In this document: positions 8,878 to 16,330 of the stretch, one piece after another | How positions within the stretch are numbered: the stretch's first letter is position 1 | How the letters are laid out: each line of letters starts with the position of its first letter | Origin: JAGNRR01 sp965230665 | GTDB lineage: Bacteria; Bacteroidota; Bacteroidia; Chitinophagales; Chitinophagaceae | Length of the DNA stretch: 64,000 nucleotides | Assembly (NCBI GenBank): GCA_965230665.1 | Contig: CBDDLM010000004.1 | Coordinates: 3,100,001 to 3,164,000 of the forward strand | Direction of reading: 5' to 3' | Notes under the pieces: generated by a model | What the model was told of the DNA's origin: nothing | What the model saw: the letters and a program-made list of their open reading frames with translations, nothing else | Databases searched by the model: none | Position numbers and translations under genes: made by a program

Positions 8878-9897
8878 ATGAGACTTAATCCAGGACAATT
8901 TTACGAAGCAATAGTACAGCCTAGTTTTGCTGACTTCCTTGACGATTATACAGGTGCCTATAATGGTATTTTACACGAGTTTACCGTGTGGGATGATGTA
9001 TCCCTAGCCAACGGTACGCCAATTATTGATTTATTCAGTAAATCTCTTATGCTTAAGCGCAAGGAGGCTAGTTGTAAAACTGATTGGTCTACACTCGGGC
9101 ATGGAGACACTAGAAAAATAACGGTCACAGAAATTTATGAGGCCGTGGAGGACTGTCTCGAAGAATTCTATCAAGGTTGTTTAAAAGACTTTAGAGGGGA
9201 TGATACAGCCAAGCAGTTTTTCCTTGATCAGATCAGAATTATCTTCTTAAAGCAGGTAAGACTTTCACTTGCGGTGAATTCATATTTCGGGAATGTTGCC
9301 CGACCTGCTGATCCAACCGAAACCTGGAGTTGGTCAATTTTCGATGGAATTTTTACAAAAATTGCTGAATACATTACCAAAGGAACAATTCCAGCTAGCC
9401 AAGCCTTATCAATGCCAACAGGAGCATTGACTCCAGCACAAGTTAAGACCAAGTTTGACGAGATGTTCGCAGCACGACCCGACATTCTCCGAATGCAATT
9501 TGCGAATGATACGGCATTCTATGTTAGCGAAAATGTGGCACTTGCATGGGAAGATTATCTAATTGCCACAGGTGCCAATTCATGCTGTGGAGTAAAGTAC
9601 CTACAGGATGGAATTCCAACACTTAAATATAAAAATGTTCCAATTTTTGTCGAACCATTATGGGGACCTGTCCTTACTGCCATAAACGGCGGTACTGAAG
9701 CTAATGCTGCTATTCTTACTGTTCGTGGGAATTTCATTTTCGGTACCAATAAGAAGTACGGCATCGGACCCAAGTTGAACCATTATGGTTTGCGTGTATG
9801 GTATAGCGATGATGATGAAGTTTGGAAGTATAAAATGGGTATGGTTGCAGGTACTGACCTTATGAGACCACAATTAATTGTAATCGCAACTGTCTAA
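8878..9897 (+). CDS. Major capsid protein
   Basis: 339 residues. The gene directly follows the protease and a small protein, and its length and mixed alpha/beta composition suit a HK97-like capsid subunit. The N-terminal region is helical and acidic. The C-terminal region has the beta-strands with Gly-Asn-Phe-Ile-Phe-Gly-Thr and an aromatic-rich Arg-Val-Trp-Tyr-Ser stretch seen in Bacteroidota phage capsids. A Cys-Cys pair is at 236-237. The start is supported by an A-rich leader before 8878. The delta-domain cleavage site cannot be defined by eye. Identification rests on context and size rather than a catalytic motif. Confidence 0.75.
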   Translation: MRLNPGQFYEAIVQPSFADFLDDYTGAYNGILHEFTVWDDVSLANGTPIIDLFSKSLMLKRKEASCKTDWSTLGHGDTRKITVTEIYEAVEDCLEEFYQGCLKDFRGDDTAKQFFLDQIRIIFLKQVRLSLAVNSYFGNVARPADPTETWSWSIFDGIFTKIAEYITKGTIPASQALSMPTGALTPAQVKTKFDEMFAARPDILRMQFANDTAFYVSENVALAWEDYLIATGANSCCGVKYLQDGIPTLKYKNVPIFVEPLWGPVLTAINGGTEANAAILTVRGNFIFGTNKKYGIGPKLNHYGLRVWYSDDDEVWKYKMGMVAGTDLMRPQLIVIATV

Positions 9898-9914
9898 AAT
9901 AAAAAATAGAAATT

Positions 9915-10499
9915 ATGCTAGTATGTACAGTAACAGGATATAGAAAAAATTGCGGAAACGAAACTGGTGGATTATCATACATCTATCAATTCGATCCTAA
10001 TGATTATGATTTCACACAGGCTGCAGCTGGCCCTTCAGGTTGTTTACCAGCTTATAGTGTTCTTGCCTTGCGCACTGGTGCCACATTGCCAGATGCAGGC
10101 CTATTTGAAGTTCATTTTAATGATGACGAAGCTGAACACAAACAAACTCAGGCGGTTAATGGATGCAATACTTCATGGAATCATGAGTTGACTTTTCAGT
10201 TATCACCTAACTCTCAGACGCTTACTTGTTTCTTGATGGCCTTAGATCGAGCTTCATGTTGTGGTTGTCATGGATATTTCTTAGTGTATAATGATGGTAG
10301 AGTATTCGTTATAGGTGAGAAGTATGTAAATACTGTTTTACAACCCAAGTTTAAAATTAAACAAAACGGGACTGAAACTACTTCCGGTAAAAAAATGGAA
10401 GATTTCAACGGAGCCAATGTTAAACTACTTGGAAGTTATACTAGACCTGCCTTTGAAATTGAAGGAGGTATTGCCACTATTGAACCATTCTTCTCTTAA
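9915..10499 (+). CDS. Probable major tail (tube) protein
   Basis: 194 residues, beta-rich, with eight or so Cys including Cys-Cys-Gly-Cys at 115-118. It follows the capsid gene and has the size of a tail tube subunit; a hydrophobic, aromatic middle segment reads like strand-forming sequence. An alternative is a head-completion or second decoration protein. No family motif is recognised. The high Cys content matches neighbouring virion genes (capsid, connector, small protein at 8423). Confidence 0.5.
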   Translation: MLVCTVTGYRKNCGNETGGLSYIYQFDPNDYDFTQAAAGPSGCLPAYSVLALRTGATLPDAGLFEVHFNDDEAEHKQTQAVNGCNTSWNHELTFQLSPNSQTLTCFLMALDRASCCGCHGYFLVYNDGRVFVIGEKYVNTVLQPKFKIKQNGTETTSGKKMEDFNGANVKLLGSYTRPAFEIEGGIATIEPFFS

Positions 10500-10509
10500 A
10501 ATAATTACA

Positions 10510-10836
10510 ATGTCAAAATTAAAATTTAAACCTAAAAAAAGTGATGATCCAGTTGTCTTTAGTTCTTCTAAAGGGGGTGGTGATTTAACCAAAATTACTC
10601 CAGTCCAACACCGCCAAATAGTATTTGAGGCTTACAAGGCTAAAAACAAATATGTGCTTGATGCGTATGAAGAAAAGCCTACTCTGGAGGAAATTAAAGA
10701 AGAGATGAAGGCCGAGTTTGAAGCGGAAAATCCGTTACCTCAGAATGCGACTACTTCAACATCGGCAACTGCTCCCAAACCTTCATCAGCTCCTACTACA
10801 AAAGAAAGCGATAGCAAAGCCGTACAAAAGAATTAA
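10510..10836 (+). CDS. Small phage protein with low-complexity tail
   Basis: 108 residues from the ATG at 10510, 11 bases after the previous stop; the frame is open further upstream but would overlap the previous gene. The N-terminus is basic (Lys-rich), the middle helical and acidic, and the last 35 residues are Thr/Ser/Ala/Pro-rich and probably disordered. The position after a possible tail tube gene could suit a tail assembly chaperone, but there is no frameshift signal or second product to support that. Function unknown. Confidence 0.6.
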   Translation: MSKLKFKPKKSDDPVVFSSSKGGGDLTKITPVQHRQIVFEAYKAKNKYVLDAYEEKPTLEEIKEEMKAEFEAENPLPQNATTSTSATAPKPSSAPTTKESDSKAVQKN

Positions 10837-10841
10837 TATGA

Positions 10842-12203
10842 ATGGTTCTGCAAAGAAAACAAGTTACCAAAAGAAAGGGAAAGGTTAATGTAAGCAATGC
10901 TTATTCCTTAGATCATAAGAATCCAATCCCATTGGATAATGATGGTTTTGGATTTTTTACGTCTAAGAATAAAAAGTATTTACCTTTCCTTGATCCGAAG
11001 GACTGTTTCTTTCAACTTCTACTTGAGGCCTCCTTGCTAAGCAATACCGCTAAGGCATGTATTAATACAAAATGTACCTATTACGCTGGCAAAGGTATAA
11101 TGGTTAATGATAAAGAGAAGTTACCTGAGTTCGACGAATTCGCCAAGGTAGTCAATAACAAACGACAGAGTCTACAAAAGGCAATTAAGTCCATATTGCA
11201 ACATTGGGAAACTACTGGTAATTCATTTATAAATATTAAGTTGGTTAAAGTTGGTACTTCTCGTTATGTCAAGGTTTATCCTCTAAAATTCGTAGACTGT
11301 CGTTTAAGTGCTCCTAATGATGATGATGTTTGTGAGTCAGTTTTCTATTCTAAACAGTTTCGAAGAAAGAATTATTGGTCGATGAACTCAAATGATTTTA
11401 TTGAAATACCAATTTACCACGGTGGTATGGATCAGAAATTCTTCAAGGATAAAAAGGGTGATTTGAATGTTGTTCTACATCTTAAGAACGAAGTAGCCGG
11501 GTACGATTATTATGGCATGCCAGCAAGTGTGGCCAGTCTCCCTCAACAGCTACTGGAGTACAAAATGGCAAGGTATAACATTGATAATTTTGATAACAAT
11601 CTGGTTATTGGAGGTGTTATTGTTTTGTCTGGCAATACAACACAGGAGGAAGCGGACAAACTTGGAGCCGAAATTGTATATCAACACTCTGGTGATGGGA
11701 AACAAGGCAGGTGGGTTATTCTCAGCGGGGAAGGAGGTATAGAGCAGAGTAAGATTGAAAGTTTTAAAAAACAACAAGATGGAGATTTTATTGAGTTAGA
11801 TAAGCGCGTAGAGCAAAAAATTGTTACTGCTTACAACTGGGATCCATTACTTGCCGGAATAAGCAGGGAGACTACTCTTGGCAGTGGAGGTCAGCACTTG
11901 CGCAATATTTACGAAATAAAAAAGGAGACGGTTATTGAACCTGTGCAGCAGGATTTAATAATTGGAGAATTTCTTATCCCTCTGCTTGAGTTATATGATA
12001 AATGGACTGGAGGTAATCTCAGTAGCTATGAGTATTCCGTTAAATCAACCAATCCGTTTTCTCTTGCCGGTGCCATAGATATCAACAAGATCGTAAAAAA
12101 GAATGAGGGTAGAGAAGCTGTTGGTCTAGTAAAGGAAGAAGGTGAGGAATGGGAAAAGCCGATTTCAACTGAAACAAAATCAAAAGAGCAATCCAATGTA
12201 TAA
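10842..12203 (+). CDS. Phage portal protein
   Basis: 453 residues of the PBSX/SPP1-like portal type. Recognisable parts are the Thr-Gly-Asn-Ser-Phe-Ile segment near residue 124, the Tyr-Gly-Met-Pro-Ala stretch followed by a long helix near 225-250, and a hydrophobic Val-Ile-Gly-Gly-Val-Ile-Val-Leu strand near 258. The C-terminus is acidic and disordered. The portal forms the dodecameric ring at the capsid vertex through which DNA is packaged and ejected. The ATG at 10842 is chosen because the ATG four bases earlier gives only a 16-codon frame. The gene lies downstream of the capsid gene, the reverse of the usual order. The next gene overlaps its stop by 8 bases. Confidence 0.88.
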   Translation: MVLQRKQVTKRKGKVNVSNAYSLDHKNPIPLDNDGFGFFTSKNKKYLPFLDPKDCFFQLLLEASLLSNTAKACINTKCTYYAGKGIMVNDKEKLPEFDEFAKVVNNKRQSLQKAIKSILQHWETTGNSFINIKLVKVGTSRYVKVYPLKFVDCRLSAPNDDDVCESVFYSKQFRRKNYWSMNSNDFIEIPIYHGGMDQKFFKDKKGDLNVVLHLKNEVAGYDYYGMPASVASLPQQLLEYKMARYNIDNFDNNLVIGGVIVLSGNTTQEEADKLGAEIVYQHSGDGKQGRWVILSGEGGIEQSKIESFKKQQDGDFIELDKRVEQKIVTAYNWDPLLAGISRETTLGSGGQHLRNIYEIKKETVIEPVQQDLIIGEFLIPLLELYDKWTGGNLSSYEYSVKSTNPFSLAGAIDINKIVKKNEGREAVGLVKEEGEEWEKPISTETKSKEQSNV

Positions 12204-12918
12204 CATTAATAAATTAGAGCGACCGGTTTTAATAATGCCTGATGAGGTTTTGTTTCATGCTGCAACGGATCATAAAGTCGATGAGCGACAAATTTTACAG
12301 AATATCATTATTGCCGAGGAGCGTTTTATAGCTCCAGCAATGTGTGATGACTTTTATTTCAATTTTATTGAAGCAAAAAATAGAACTGTCGATGCCAGCA
12401 ATCAATCGTCAATATTAACTGACATAAATGCTTACAGGACAGCAAGAGATAAGGAGCCAATAACCGTGACGGATATACCTATAGGAACCTATATAAATAG
12501 TCCATTGTTCCTTAATGCTGATATGAAACTACTATGGAATATGTATCTATGGAAGTTAACTGCTGAGGCTGTCGATCAGGTTTGTACCGTTCCTTCTTGG
12601 TTAAGACATAATTCTAAAGGACAGCAGAAGAATAACCCCGAGGGCTTAATGTCTAATGGTGGAGAAAGTGCTAGCGGTGATTTAAAGGATATCAGTTATA
12701 AAAGCAAAAAACAAATTCAGGACAGGATTGATCCGTTAATTGAGCGCATGCGATTATGGATTTGTAAGAATAAGGAAAAGTACCAAGACTATTGCAAGAC
12801 ATGCTGTTGCGAGGATGGGGCCGATGGCGTAAGTTCTCTCCGTAAAACGAATTGGGTATTTAATGCTTACGATAAAAAGAATTGTGAACGATCAAATTGT
12901 AATTGCAGTGAGCATTAA
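12196..12918 (+). CDS. Probable head-tail connector protein
   Basis: 240 residues from the ATG at 12196, which overlaps the portal stop (ATGTATAA). The N-terminal 130 residues are helical with Asp/Glu, in the style of gp6-like adaptors (I recall similar Bacteroidota phage proteins under DUF6712, not verified). The C-terminus is Cys-rich: Cys200, Cys203-205, Cys230, Cys235 and Cys237. It probably joins the portal to the neck. The Cys-rich tail is unusual for a connector and could bind metal. The assignment rests on position and composition. Confidence 0.5.
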   Translation: MYNINKLERPVLIMPDEVLFHAATDHKVDERQILQNIIIAEERFIAPAMCDDFYFNFIEAKNRTVDASNQSSILTDINAYRTARDKEPITVTDIPIGTYINSPLFLNADMKLLWNMYLWKLTAEAVDQVCTVPSWLRHNSKGQQKNNPEGLMSNGGESASGDLKDISYKSKKQIQDRIDPLIERMRLWICKNKEKYQDYCKTCCCEDGADGVSSLRKTNWVFNAYDKKNCERSNCNCSEH

Positions 12919-13168
12919 TCTAAAACATATCGCAGAAGGTTGGGGCAAATCCATGGGTTGGCTCGAGATAACTGAGGATTGTGCTAAACTATCTCAAGAG
13001 CGTCTGAACATATGTGCGACTTGTCCATTCGCTGAGGAGAGTTCTTTTTTGAAGGTATTCAGGAAGGAGGCCAAGGATCTAAATGCAATTGGATGCAAGA
13101 AATGCGGTTGCCCTGTGAATGAAAAAACATTAGTAACAGATGAAAAGTGTCCTTTAAATAAATGGTAG
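12908..13168 (+). CDS. Small zinc-ribbon-like phage protein
   Basis: About 86 residues from a GTG at 12908 overlapping the upstream stop; the alternative ATG at 12863 would create a 56-base overlap and a non-conserved-looking N-terminus. The chosen start leaves the Asn-Leu-Lys-His-Ile-Ala-Glu-Gly-Trp helix at the beginning. Cys-x2-Cys-Pro, then Cys-Lys-Lys-Cys-Gly-Cys and a final Cys-Pro make a zinc-ribbon-like set. Similar small proteins are common beside portals in Bacteroidota phages, as I recall. Function unknown. Confidence 0.6.
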   Translation: MSINLKHIAEGWGKSMGWLEITEDCAKLSQERLNICATCPFAEESSFLKVFRKEAKDLNAIGCKKCGCPVNEKTLVTDEKCPLNKW

Positions 13169-13174
13169 AATAAA

Positions 13175-13546
13175 ATGGCAGTAGCAATAAAATTTGAAAA
13201 TAAAGCATTTTGTAATACTTGTTCAACACCAATTTCGAATGAGCATTTAATTGGAGAAATATTAATATGGCCTGGAACTACAGCGCCAGAAAATTGGGCC
13301 ATATGCGATGGTAGTATTTATGATATAAGTAATAGACCTGAATTATACGCCGTGTTAAAAATTACATTCGGCGGCGATGGCTTAACAACATTTGGGTTAC
13401 CAGATCTAAGGTCAAGAGTGCCAAAAGGTGTTGGTGTAGGTCCGGGAATAGGTACAACGACATTAGGCGACAAGCAAAGTTCAGCAGCTCCTGGGACATC
13501 GGACGTACACACACTAGGACTAAACTATATAATTAAAATTCAATAA
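13175..13546 (+). CDS. Tail-collar domain protein 1
   Basis: 123 residues. After an N-terminal Cys-Asn-Thr-Cys motif the remainder is a phage tail-collar domain: Ile-x-Ile-Trp-Pro-Gly, Pro-x-Asn-Trp-Ala-x-Cys-Asp-Gly and Gly-Gly-Asp-Gly-x-Thr-Thr-Phe-Gly-Leu-Pro-Asp-Leu-Arg. Such domains form the short fibres or receptor-binding tips of tails. The last 20 residues and their DNA are identical to those of the next gene. First of three tandem paralogues. Confidence 0.85.
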   Translation: MAVAIKFENKAFCNTCSTPISNEHLIGEILIWPGTTAPENWAICDGSIYDISNRPELYAVLKITFGGDGLTTFGLPDLRSRVPKGVGVGPGIGTTTLGDKQSSAAPGTSDVHTLGLNYIIKIQ

Positions 13547-13849
13547 AATGATAGGAACAATTAAGCATTGGCCTGGCTCAGTGGCCCCAACAGATCACGC
13601 TTTTTGCGATGGAACAGTATTACCAATAAACGGTAATCAGGATTTATTTAACGTTCTTGGTGCAACCTACGGTGGAGATGGTATAAACACATTCGGGTTA
13701 CCTGATCTCAGATCACGTATACCTAAAGGAGCTGGTCAGGCTCCTGGACTACCATTAGTACCATTAGGAGCGTTTGAGACTTCAGCAGCTCCTGGGACAT
13801 CGGACGTACACACACTAGGACTAAACTATATAATTAAAATTCAATAAAA
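13480..13849 (+). repeat. 69-base direct repeat at ends of collar genes 1 and 2
   Basis: Bases 13480-13548 and 13781-13849 are identical over 69 positions, including both stop codons and the A-rich leader of the following gene. Flanking bases differ. A shorter shared patch (CAGCGCCAGAAAATTGGGCC) links gene 1 (from about 13280) and gene 3 (from about 13978). Confidence 0.95.
13548..13847 (+). CDS. Tail-collar domain protein 2
   Basis: 99 residues beginning one base after the previous stop, and consisting almost entirely of a tail-collar domain: Ile-Lys-His-Trp-Pro-Gly-Ser near the start, Phe-Cys-Asp-Gly, then Gly-Gly-Asp-Gly-x-Asn-Thr-Phe-Gly-Leu-Pro-Asp-Leu-Arg-Ser. It lacks the N-terminal extension of its upstream paralogue. 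Its C-terminal 20 residues are identical to it at DNA level, a sign of recent duplication or gene conversion. A fibre-tip or adhesin role is inferred from the family. Confidence 0.85.
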   Translation: MIGTIKHWPGSVAPTDHAFCDGTVLPINGNQDLFNVLGATYGGDGINTFGLPDLRSRIPKGAGQAPGLPLVPLGAFETSAAPGTSDVHTLGLNYIIKIQ

Positions 13850-13858
13850 ATTAAAACC

Positions 13859-14266
13859 ATGAAAAAGACAATTATTTTATTCGCAATTATCTTAAGCGCT
13901 TTTACAATTAACGCGCAATCTATTCCTGAAGAACAAAAAGGTTTCTTGTCAGAAATTAGAATATTCGCTGGATCTACAGCGCCAGAAAATTGGGCCTTTT
14001 GCCAAGGTCAGCTAATTCCAATTTCTAGTAATGATTCATTATACAGTGTGATTGGGAATACTTATGGCGGCGATGGTATAACCACCTTTGCTTTGCCTGA
14101 TCTGAGATGTAGATCAGCTGTAGGTGTTGGCTGGGGTCCCGGACTCGGGACTACAACTCTAGGGCAGCGGTCTAGCAAACCGTATGCAAGTTCCTGGACA
14201 AATGGATCAGGCTCTTCAATCGGATTACATTATATAATCTGTGTTCAAGGAGTTAAACCAAAATAA
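13859..14266 (+). CDS. Tail-collar domain protein 3 with Sec signal peptide
   Basis: 135 residues. Unlike its two upstream paralogues it starts with a clear signal peptide: two lysines, a hydrophobic run and an Asn-Ala-Gln-Ser cleavage region near residue 20, typical of Bacteroidota exported proteins. The rest is a tail-collar domain with Pro-Glu-Asn-Trp-Ala-Phe-Cys and Gly-Gly-Asp-Gly-Ile-Thr-Thr-Phe, ending in Tyr-Ile-Ile-Cys-Val-Gln. A virion tail fibre needs no signal peptide, so this copy is probably exported to the periplasm or cell surface. It is co-directional with the collar genes and the holin. Confidence 0.85.
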   Translation: MKKTIILFAIILSAFTINAQSIPEEQKGFLSEIRIFAGSTAPENWAFCQGQLIPISSNDSLYSVIGNTYGGDGITTFALPDLRCRSAVGVGWGPGLGTTTLGQRSSKPYASSWTNGSGSSIGLHYIICVQGVKPK

Positions 14267-14270
14267 TTGC

Positions 14271-14720
14271 ATGAAAACTGGAGCAGGGTTAACGTTTGCA
14301 ACTATTATAACAGCCTTTTCGAAGGGGCTGCCCGACCCTTTATTATTGGTTCTAGTTGCTATCTGTATGGTTGTTGATTTGATAACTGGAATCTTTCATG
14401 CTAAAGCTAGAAAGGAACAAATTACCAGTTATGGTTATCGAAGGACCATAGCCAAATTCATTCAATATGGTGGTGCACTAATGATAGGAATTATGTTGAC
14501 CACAATGGCAGATAGAACGGAATTGAAGGGACTAGAATCATTGATGCCTTATTTATCAGATGGTATGGCCATATTCATAATTTACATTGAACTTATTTCA
14601 ATCCTGGAGAATTTGGAAGGCATTGATAAGAAATCCCAAATATCAAAAGTCTTTAGAGCATTGCGATATGTTCTAACATTTGAAATAACTAAACTCACAA
14701 AAAATGCTGAAGTTGAATAA
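14271..14720 (+). CDS. Phage holin
   Basis: 149 residues from the ATG at 14271. Hydrophobic segments near residues 22-42, 64-82 and 98-115 and a Asp-Leu-Ile-Thr-Gly motif after the second segment match the phage lysis holin family (Holin_4_1-like). It makes membrane lesions that start lysis. It is followed by a membrane-anchored protein and an amidase, giving a lysis cassette; the next gene overlaps it by 17 bases. Confidence 0.82.
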   Translation: MKTGAGLTFATIITAFSKGLPDPLLLVLVAICMVVDLITGIFHAKARKEQITSYGYRRTIAKFIQYGGALMIGIMLTTMADRTELKGLESLMPYLSDGMAIFIIYIELISILENLEGIDKKSQISKVFRALRYVLTFEITKLTKNAEVE

Positions 14721-15294
14721 ATACATACCATATGTGATTGCTATACTCTGTTTGTATATCGCAGGGTTACACATTTATATCTCCCAGAATGAATGTGCTG
14801 AAATCATTGATCAGGTTGTGGTTCATGATACTATTTATAAGGAATTACCACCGAAAGAAATTCAAAGTTCTCCTAAGATTGTTTATGTAACAAAACATGA
14901 TACCATCATCAAGTACTTGCAAGGTGGAACGGACACTTTACTAAAATTTGTTCATAAACCCAGCGGAAAGACCTTCGAGCAAACTGACACCCTAAAACAT
15001 GAGGGGCAACAGGTGATAATTAATGACCGAGGGAATTGTTTGGGTGTTCAGGATAGAAAGGCAATATGGTCAGGTAAGCGCTCAATTATTACTAAGACAA
15101 TTACTAATACAATTTCACAACCTCCTTCAGTATTTAGCCTCTATGGTGGTGTACAAGGTCAATATATAGATACTTCTATTACCGATATACAACCAAGCCT
15201 GCTGCTTATTTTTAAGCAGAAATTTGGAGTCGAGTATAGTTATGGGGTTTTACAAAATTCACACAATGTGGGATTAAAATTTAAAATAAAATAG
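14704..15294 (+). CDS. Membrane-anchored protein of the lysis cassette
   Basis: 196 residues with one N-terminal membrane segment (about 8-27) and a polar remainder likely outside the cytoplasm, containing two His-Asp-Thr-Ile repeats and a beta-like C-terminus. It sits between holin and amidase and overlaps the holin gene. Its place would suit a spanin or lysis accessory protein, but the extracytoplasmic part is not coiled-coil, so this is only a possibility. No family is recognised with certainty. Confidence 0.65.
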   Translation: MLKLNKYIPYVIAILCLYIAGLHIYISQNECAEIIDQVVVHDTIYKELPPKEIQSSPKIVYVTKHDTIIKYLQGGTDTLLKFVHKPSGKTFEQTDTLKHEGQQVIINDRGNCLGVQDRKAIWSGKRSIITKTITNTISQPPSVFSLYGGVQGQYIDTSITDIQPSLLLIFKQKFGVEYSYGVLQNSHNVGLKFKIK

Positions 15295-15296
15295 TC

Positions 15297-15950
15297 ATGA
15301 TTCAGTTTAAAGGAAATAAAATAAATATTATTGATTGGCGAGAAAAACTTAAGGACAATCAATTTTACCCAACCAAGCATTCAAAGAGTAGAATAATATT
15401 ACACCACACAGCTGGGGGATCAGCTCAAAGTTCCGTAGATTGGTGGAATAAGAAGCCTGATCATGTGGCTACTCCCTACATTATTGATCGCGATGGATCT
15501 ATATATGAAACGTTTAATCCTGAGTATTGGGCATATGCACTTGGTTTAAACAGTAGTGCAGAGGAAAAGAAGTCAATTCAAATAGAGATTTGTAATTATG
15601 GCTGGTGTATAAAGAAGTTCGGAAAGTTCCTAACTGGTTATGGTAAAGAAATGCCTGCAGACAGGGTAGTTGTCTATAAAGAGAAACACCGCGGACACTT
15701 GTATTATGAGAAATATACAGATGCTCAAATCGCGAGTACGGTTGACTTAATTGAATATTTAGCTTGGAGGTTTAGAATTAATATCAAACCCGAAGATTTA
15801 AAACAGTTTTGGTGGTACGATAGATATAGTAAAAAGTCATTAATAAGCCACACCACCGTAAGAAGAGATAAATCTGATATTCATCCTCAACCCGAATTGA
15901 TTAAAGAGATTTATAAGCGGTTTGGATATAGAGGGCCAGTGACGGAATAG
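15297..15950 (+). CDS. N-acetylmuramoyl-L-alanine amidase (endolysin)
   Basis: 217 residues of the Amidase_2/T7-lysozyme type. Residues Ile-Leu-His-His-Thr-Ala-Gly (34-40) give the first zinc His; Glu97 lies in Gln-Ile-Glu-Ile; His185 in Ile-Ser-His-Thr-Thr and the Lys192-Ser-Asp194 motif give the remaining ligand and catalytic residues. It cuts the amide bond between muramic acid and the stem peptide. It has no signal peptide, so release depends on the holin encoded upstream. Confidence 0.92.
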   Translation: MIQFKGNKINIIDWREKLKDNQFYPTKHSKSRIILHHTAGGSAQSSVDWWNKKPDHVATPYIIDRDGSIYETFNPEYWAYALGLNSSAEEKKSIQIEICNYGWCIKKFGKFLTGYGKEMPADRVVVYKEKHRGHLYYEKYTDAQIASTVDLIEYLAWRFRINIKPEDLKQFWWYDRYSKKSLISHTTVRRDKSDIHPQPELIKEIYKRFGYRGPVTE

Positions 15951-15951
15951 C

Positions 15952-15969
15952 ATTACACGAAAGTGTAAT
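15952..15969 (+). terminator. GAAA-loop hairpin after the amidase gene
   Basis: ATTACAC and GTGTAAT form a perfect 7-base stem closed by a GAAA tetraloop one base after the amidase stop. There is no downstream T-run, so it may be a weak terminator or a 3'-end stabiliser. Confidence 0.4.
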
Positions 15970-15986
15970 ACTCAGTCTATAATTGC

Positions 15987-16025
15987 GCATTGTACTATAT
16001 TAGCGTTTAGTTAATAGTACAATGC
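15987..16025 (+). promoter_or_regulatory. 12-base inverted repeat covering a start codon
   Basis: GCATTGTACTAT (15987-15998) and its exact reverse complement (16014-16025) flank a 15-base spacer. The right arm contains the ATG at 16022. As RNA it would hide the start codon; as DNA it is a candidate operator. It stands between the lysis cassette and the two membrane coiled-coil genes. Confidence 0.6.
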
Positions 16026-16330
16026 CCGAGGAGGAAAAACAGGATAATATAGATAGTGCTACCTTAAGTGAATTCATAAAACGCCCTTGGGTAAGAATTA
16101 CTGGGGCATTGGTATCAATAATTACGGTATGGTCAATTGGATATAGGGCTGGCAATTTTATGGCCTTGAACAAAATAGAAATTGAAAAGCTGAAATTAGA
16201 ACGGGACTGTTTGGCTCAAATACAGGTAGAGCGTAATAAGTATAAGGAATTAGAAATGAAGTTGTTTGAAAGAGATATAAGAGAAATCAAATCAGTAATA
16301 AAAAAACTAGAGAATAGTAAGGAGCGATGA
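16022..16330 (+). CDS. Small membrane protein with coiled coil
   Basis: 102 residues: acidic N-terminus, one membrane segment (about 25-45) and a charged helical stretch from 50 to the end with heptad-like Leu/Ile spacing. The next gene starts inside its stop (ATGA), indicating translational coupling, and that partner also has one membrane segment plus a coiled coil. The pair could be spanin-like or a membrane-acting accessory module. Its start codon lies in a 12-base inverted repeat. No family is recognised. Confidence 0.68.
   Translation: MPEEEKQDNIDSATLSEFIKRPWVRITGALVSIITVWSIGYRAGNFMALNKIEIEKLKLERDCLAQIQVERNKYKELEMKLFERDIREIKSVIKKLENSKER

Noticed and set aside
13175..14266. Diversity-generating retroelement at the collar genes
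   Set aside because: The repeat ends are identical rather than adenine-variable, and there is no reverse transcriptase in the window.
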